Assembly (NCBI GenBank): GCA_021442155.1
Contig: JAKCPB010001371.1
Location: 1 to 64,000, forward strand
Source of the DNA: Cymbidium sinense
Taxonomy: Eukaryota > Streptophyta > Magnoliopsida > Asparagales > Orchidaceae
Direction of reading: 5' to 3'
DNA length: 64,000 nt
In this document: in pieces, positions 58,321 to 64,000 of the stretch
Layout of the letters: each line of letters starts with the position of its first letter
Numbering within the stretch: position 1 is the first letter of the stretch
Made by a program: the position numbers and the translations under genes
The notes under the pieces: model-generated
Database searches by the model: none
What the model saw: only the letters and a program-made list of their open reading frames with translations
Told to the model about the DNA's origin: nothing

Positions 58321-60425
58321 ACTAACCCAAACCCTAACTAAACCCTAAACCCTAAACCCTAAACCCTAAACCCTAAACCCTAAACCCTAAGCCCTTAAAC
58401 CCTAAACCCTAAAGCCCTAAACCCTAAACCATAAACCCTAAAACCATAAACCCTAAACCGTAAAAGCGTAAACCCTAAACCCTAAAAAAAATAAATAAAA
58501 CTAAACCTAAAATAAATAAAATAAACTAATAAAAAATAAACTAAAATAAAATATATAAAAACCTAAACTAAACTAAAAAAATAAATAAACCTAAGAATAA
58601 AACCTAAATAAAATAAAAACTAAATGTAAAATAAGAATAGAATAAACTTATAGTAAACCTTAAATAAAATAAAAATAGAAACTAAATAAAAACCTAAACA
58701 TAAAAAATAAACCTAAAAATAAATAATAAATAAAACCTAAACCCTAAACTAAAAAAAACCTAAACCTAAAATAAAAATAAATAAACAAAATAAAATAAAC
58801 CTAAACCTAAACTAAAATAAACTAAATTAAAATAAATAAAACCTATACCTAAACCTAAAATAAACTAAACATAAACCCCAAACTAAATAAAATAAATTAA
58901 ACTAAAAAAAAACCTAAACCTAAACTAAAAAAAAACTAAAATAATCCTAAAATAAAAAACTTAAAACCTAAAAAAATAAAAAAAATAAAAAAAACTAAAC
59001 CTAAATAAAATAAAAATATCAAATAAAATAAAAATATAAACTACAACCTAAAACTTAACCTAAACCCAAAAAAAATAAAAAAATAAACTAAAATAAAATA
59101 AATAAAAATCTAAACTAAACTAAAAAAATAAAAAACCTAAATAATATAAAAACTAAACCTAAAATAAAAATGAACTAAACCTAAAATAAAATAAAATAAA
59201 AATAATAAAAACTTCATCCTAAAAATTAAATCTAAAAATAAATAGATAAAAACCCTAACCCTAAACCATAAACCCTAAACCCTAATACCCTAAACCCTAA
59301 ACCCAAAACCCTAAACCCTAAATCCTAAACCCTGAACCCTAAAAAGCTAAAAACCTAGACCTAAACTAAATAAAATCTATGAATAAAATAATTAAATAAA
59401 ATTAAACCAAAATAAAATAAAAAACCTAAACCACAATAAAATAAAACTAAAATGAAATAAAAACATAAACTAAAAAAACCTAAACATAAACATAAAGAAA
59501 ATAAAATAAACTAAAATAAAATAAATAAAAACTTCAACTAAACTATAAAAAATAAAAAATCTAAATAAAATTAAAACTAAATCTAAATTAAAAATAAGAT
59601 AAACATAAATAAAATAAAATAAAAACTAAATAAAAACCTAAAAATAAATAAAAAATAAAACCTAAACCCTAAACAAAAAAAAAAACCTAAACATAAAATA
59701 AATTTAAAATAAACCTAAACCAAAACTAAAATAAATAAAACCTAAACCAAAAAATAAACTAAACCTAAACGAAAAGGTAAACTAAATAAAATAAAATTAA
59801 CTAAAAAATAAACCTAAACCAAAAACTAAAAAAAATAAATCTAAAAATAATAAAATAAAACCTAAACCTAAACCTAAAAAAATAAAATAAAACCTAAACC
59901 TAAACCTAAAATAAAATAAACTAAACTAAAAAAATAAACCTAAACCTAAACATAAACCTAAAAATAAAAAAAATAAAATAAATTAAACTAAATAAATAAA
60001 AATAAAAATAAAATAATAAAATAAATAAAATAAACTAAATAAACCTAAACCTATAAGTTTACTTAATTTTTTTAAAAATCATAAACCCTAAATCCTAAAC
60101 CCTAACCCCTAAACCCTAAACACTAAACCAACAACCCTAAACCCTACAACCTAAAAAACCCTAAACTCTAAACCATAAACCATAACCCTGTACCCTAAAC
60201 CCTAAAACCATAAACCCTAAAACCCTAAACCCTAAACCCTAAACCATGAACCCTAAACATTAAACACTAGCTCTAAATGCTAAACCCTAAACCCCAAACC
60301 CCAAACCTAAACCTAAATTAACTAAATAAATTAAAAGGTAAACATAAATCCTAAAACCTAATAAACCTAAACCTAAACCCAAATCCTAAAACCTAATAAA
60401 CCTATGCCTAAACCTAAACCCTAAA
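58321..60425 (+). repeat. C-strand telomere-like array
   Basis: It contains a near-perfect CCCTAAA run (58,343-58,390), A-rich decay, a further CCCTAAA patch (about 59,250-59,345), an island at 60,049 (CCTATAAGTTTACTTAATTT) and a CCCTAAA-rich end up to the next GRP fragment. No gene. Confidence 0.9.
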
Positions 60426-60780
60426 AATTGGCAGAACCTTGATGGAACATCAAAAGCCTAGATAAAAGGAGGCTAAATGGGGCCATTATCATAGTGGTGG
60501 TGATATGGAGGTCAATTGGTGAGCAAATAAATATAGGAGGACAAAGATGGTGGTGGAGGGAGAAATTGGGATATGATGGTGATCCCGAACCTGAGAGGCC
60601 AGGTTCTAATGGTAAGGAGAAACTAAAGAATGAAAATTTATTGCTTATGGAACATGTCTTTATAAGAGAAAGTTCTATTATAAGGTTTTTTTATTTTCTT
60701 ATGTCTTAAAAAACCTTGGTTTGTTACTTGGTTGATGAAATCAAGAAATGTTGAATATCAATTTATTCTTTGTTAAAAAA
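60426..60780 (+). pseudogene. GRP 3' fragment, copy R6
   Basis: Starts AATTGGCAGAACCTTGATGG at the standard breakpoint. The Gly-rich part is reduced by deletions. A 71-codon open frame (60,494-60,709) includes LGYDGDPEPERPGSNGKEKL, which contains the C-terminal Gly-Tyr-Asp-Gly-Asp-Pro and Gly-Ser-Asn-Gly of the GRP but reads on through the lost stop into the 3'UTR-like region. The end is TTGTTAAAAAAACC. Pseudogene. Confidence 0.83.
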
Positions 60781-62743
60781 ACCAAAATAAACCCAAAACT
60801 AAAACTTGAACCCTAAACCTAAAAAAATGCTAAACCCTAAAACCCTAAATCCTAAACCCTCCTATAAACCTAAACCTAAACACTAAATACTAAACCCTAT
60901 ACCCTAAACCTAAACCCTAACCTAAAACCCTAAACCCTAAAAATAAACCCTAAACCCTAAACCTAAAACCTAAAGCTAAATAAAATAAAACCTAAAATAA
61001 AATAAATAAAAACTAACCTAAAAAATATAAAAATAAAATAAAATAAACCTAAACCTAAACCTAAAATAAAATAAACTAATAAAATAAACTAAAATAAAAT
61101 AAATAAAACCTAAACTAAACTAAAAAAAAATAAACCTAAGAATAAAAAAATAAATAAACAATATAAACTAAACCCCTAAACTAAAACAAAACTAAAATAA
61201 ATAAAACCTAAACCTAAACCTAAACTAAATAAAATAAAATAAACTAAAATAAATAAAATATAAACTAAAAAAAATAAAACTAAAAATAAACCTAAAATGA
61301 AACTAAAATGTAAACCTAAAAAAAATAAAATAAAAAACCTAAACCTAAAATATAATAAAATAAAAATAAAATTAAACTAAAATAAAAGAAATAAAATTCT
61401 AAACTAAACTAAAAATAAAATAAACCTAAAAGTAAAACCTAAATGTATAATAAAAAAATAAAATCAACCAAAATAAAACTAAATAAAACCTAAACTTGAA
61501 TAATAAACCTAAAATATAACCTAAAAATAAATAAAAAATAAAACCTAAACCCTAAATTAACAAAAAAAAAAACCCAAACCTAAAATAAAAATAAAATAAA
61601 CCTAAACCTAAACCTAAACCTAAACTAAATAATATAAAATAAAGTAAAAATAAACCAAAATCAAAACTAAAAAAGAAAACCTAAAATTAAACCTAAAATC
61701 TAAACCTAAAAAAAAGTAAAATAAAACCTAAACCTACACCTAAAAAATAAAAAAATAATAAACCTAAAATAAAATAAAAAATAAACTAAACTATAAAAAT
61801 CAAAATAAACCTAAACTTAAACCTAAAAAATAAACTAAAAAAAACTAAACTAAAAAAAAAAATAAAAAATAAACTAAATAAATTAAATAAACCTAAACCT
61901 ACCAGTTTCTTTAATTAAAAAAAAAACCTTAAACCCCAAACCCTAAACACTAAATCCTGAACCCTAAAAACTAAACCCTAAACCCTAAAATTAACCCTAA
62001 ACCCTAGATCATAAACCTACGACCCTAAACCTAAAACCTAAACCCTAAACAAACCCTAAAACCTAAACTCCAAACTAACCCTAAACCCTAAACCCTAAAC
62101 CCTAAACCAAAATACTCTTAAACCCTAAATTTAAACCCTAACCTTAACCCTAAACCCTAAACCTAATTCTAAAACCCTAAACTCAAACCCTAAACTCCCT
62201 AAACTTAAAAAACCCTAAACCCCTAAAACATACAACCCTCTCTAAACCTAAACCCTAAACTAAACCTAAACCTAAACCTAAAAATAAACTAAAATAAAAA
62301 ATTAAAATAAATAAACCTAAAGTAAATAAACAAACTAAATAAAATAAAAATAAACTAAATAAAATAAAAAATAAAATATATTAAAATAATAAAAAATAAA
62401 TTAAATAAATAGACCAATAGTTTACTTTTTAAAATAAACCTTAAATCTAAACCTAAACCTAAAATAAACCTAAAACCCTAAACCCTAAACCTAAATCTAT
62501 ACCCTAAATAACCCTAAACCCTAAACCCTAAACCCAAACTCTAAACCCTAAACAGCATAAGCTCTAAAACCCTAAACCCTAAACCCTAAACATAAACCCT
62601 AAACCCTAAACCCTAAACACTAAATAAACCCTAACACTAAACCCTAAACCCAAACCCCAAACCCTAAACCTAAACCTAAACTAACTAAATAAATAAAAAA
62701 TAAACCTAAACCTAAAACCTAATAAACCTAACCTAAACCTTAA
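60781..62743 (+). repeat. C-strand telomere-like array
   Basis: Two A-rich cores separated by CCCTAAA-rich sequence, with islands at 61,899 (CCTACCAGTTTCTTTAATTA) and 62,411 (CCAATAGTTTACTTTTTAAA) about 0.5 kb apart. The GRP-to-GRP distance across it (about 2.3 kb) exceeds the usual 1.5-1.75 kb because of the extra sub-unit. Confidence 0.9.
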
Positions 62744-63126
62744 GAATGTAACCTTGATGAGGAACATCACCAACTAGGTTCGCCTAGATAAAGGGTTATC
62801 AAATTAGTGGGTACATGGTGTTGGTGGACATGGAAGTGGTGGTCGAGTGGTTTTATGGAGGCAAGAGCGGAGGTTAATGGTAGTGGTGAGAGAGATCGGG
62901 ATATGATGGTGGATCCTACTTGAGAGGTCGGTGTTCGATGGGAACTAGAAATTGAAGAATGACCATATCTAATGGAACTGTCTAGAGAGAGTTTACTATC
63001 TGGTTTTAATTTGATTCTCATTTTGATCTATGTCACTAGTGTCTTAGAAAACTTGGTGTGTTACTTGGTTGATGAAATCAAAATAAGAAATGTTGAATAA
63101 TTTGTTCTTGTTTAAAAAAAAAAAAA
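62744..63126 (+). pseudogene. GRP 3' fragment, copy R7
   Basis: Begins AATGTAACCTTGATGAGG after CTTAAG. It has a decayed Gly-rich segment with GGACATGGAAGTGGTGGTCG, GAGATCGGGATATGATGGTG, GATGGGAACTAG (Asp-Gly-Asn-stop), and a 3'UTR-like region ending TTGTTCTTGTTTAAAAAAAA. The frame is broken. A minus-strand open frame across it is a shadow. Confidence 0.82.
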
Positions 63127-64000
63127 CCTTAAACCCTAAACTAAAACTAACTATAAACCTAAAACTTAAACATAAACCCTAAAACCATAAAAACCTAAAC
63201 CCTAAACCCTAAACCCTAAAACACTAAACCCTAAACCATAAATGCTAAAACCCAAACTGTAATCCGTTAACCTTAAACCATGAACCTTAAACCCCAAACC
63301 CTAAACCCTAAACCATAACTCTAAATCCTAAAAAGCTAAATGCGTAAACCTAAACCTAAACTTAAAATAAAATATAATAATAATAACCAAACTAAAAATA
63401 AATAAATAAAAACCTAAACTAAACTAAAAATAAAAAACCTAAATAAAATAAGAATTAAACCTAAAATAAAAAATAAATTAAACCTAAAGTGAAATAAAAT
63501 AAAAATAAATAAAAATGGAAAAAATTAAAACTTAATAAAAATTGAAAAATGGAAATAAAAATAAAACTAAACAAAAATAAAAATAAAATAAATAAAAAAT
63601 AAACTAAATAAACTTAAACCTACTAGTTTACTTAATTTAAAAAATAAAAGAAAAAAAGAAAAAAGCCCTAACCCTAAACCTACAACACTAAGCCTTAACC
63701 CTAAACCCTAAAACCCTAAACCCTAACCCCTTAACCTTAAACCCTAAAATGTTAAACCCTAAAAACTAAAACCTTAACCCTAAACCCTAAAACCTACAAC
63801 CCTAAATAAACCCAAAAACTTATAAACTAAATGTAAACTAAAAAAACCTAAAATAAAATAAATATAAAAATCTAAAAACTAAATAAAATAAAATAATTAA
63901 AATAAAACCAAACTAAAACCTAGACTAAACCTAAACCTAAAATAAAATAATATAAAAATAAAAAACTAAAAATAAAATAAATAAAACTTAAACTAACCTA
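63127..64000 (+). repeat. C-strand telomere-like array to the window end
   Basis: CCCTAAA-rich sequence, an A-rich core, an island at 63,619 (CCTACTAGTTTACTTAATTT), CCCTAAA again, then A-rich sequence cut by the window edge. The array clearly continues beyond. Confidence 0.9.

Noticed and set aside
1..64000. An active chromosome terminus
   Set aside because: Perfect heptamer runs are short (at most eight units seen), the arrays are strongly degenerate, and they contain transposons and both orientations. This is interstitial sequence.

Overview
This window looks like gene-poor plant heterochromatin. It contains no intact host gene, no tRNA or rRNA gene and no prokaryote-type operon. A plant source is indicated by tens of kilobases of degenerate Arabidopsis-type telomere repeat (TTTAGGG/CCCTAAA), by decayed Ty3/gypsy elements of the Tat/Ogre type, by a decayed plant RTE-clade LINE, and by many partial copies of a plant glycine-rich RNA-binding protein (GRP) gene. 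The species cannot be named from the sequence. Plants with abundant interstitial telomere repeats, including conifers and several angiosperm groups, are all possible.

Layout. From 1 to 21,351 the plus strand is G-strand-like: TTTAGGG decaying to TTTAGG, TTTAG and TTTTA, with long stretches almost lacking C. Embedded in it are a gag-protease fragment of a gypsy element (copy A, 508-2,675), seven minus-strand GRP fragments, and an RTE LINE (about 12,945-15,846). A second gypsy fragment (copy B, 21,352-25,078, with long non-coding sequence) sits where the telomere-like repeat changes strand. From 25,079 to 30,072 the plus strand is C-strand-like (CCCTAAA), with four plus-strand GRP fragments. 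From 30,073 to 47,055 there is an AT-rich satellite of about 320 bp period, a non-coding block with about 390 bp tandem repeats, a minus-strand gypsy pol relic (reverse transcriptase, RNase H, integrase), a long non-coding AT-rich block (C1), and a minus-strand gag-protease relic (copy C, inverted relative to A and B). C-strand-like repeat with a GRP copy follows (47,056-50,164). A second, direct copy of the long non-coding block (C2, 50,165-54,766) comes next, then more C-strand-like repeat with GRP copies to the end.

The most unusual content is a composite satellite. Its repeating unit joins a 5'-truncated GRP gene 3' end (from an Asn-Gly-Gln-Asn-Leu-Asp-Gly segment near the end of the RRM, through the glycine-rich tail and 3'UTR to a short A-tract) to degenerate telomere repeat. 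The GRP/telomere breakpoint is the same in nearly every copy, which implies one founding junction followed by amplification. A second conserved island of about 20 bp (core GGTTTACTTAATTT) recurs about 25 times in the same arrays, always in the same orientation relative to CCCTAAA. The strand switch near 21-25 kb has the orientation expected of end-to-end telomere fusion or of an inverted duplication.

Nothing here appears able to make a functional protein. Every coding relic carries stops or frameshifts. All assignments come from reading the sequence by eye, and boundaries in low-complexity DNA are approximate.
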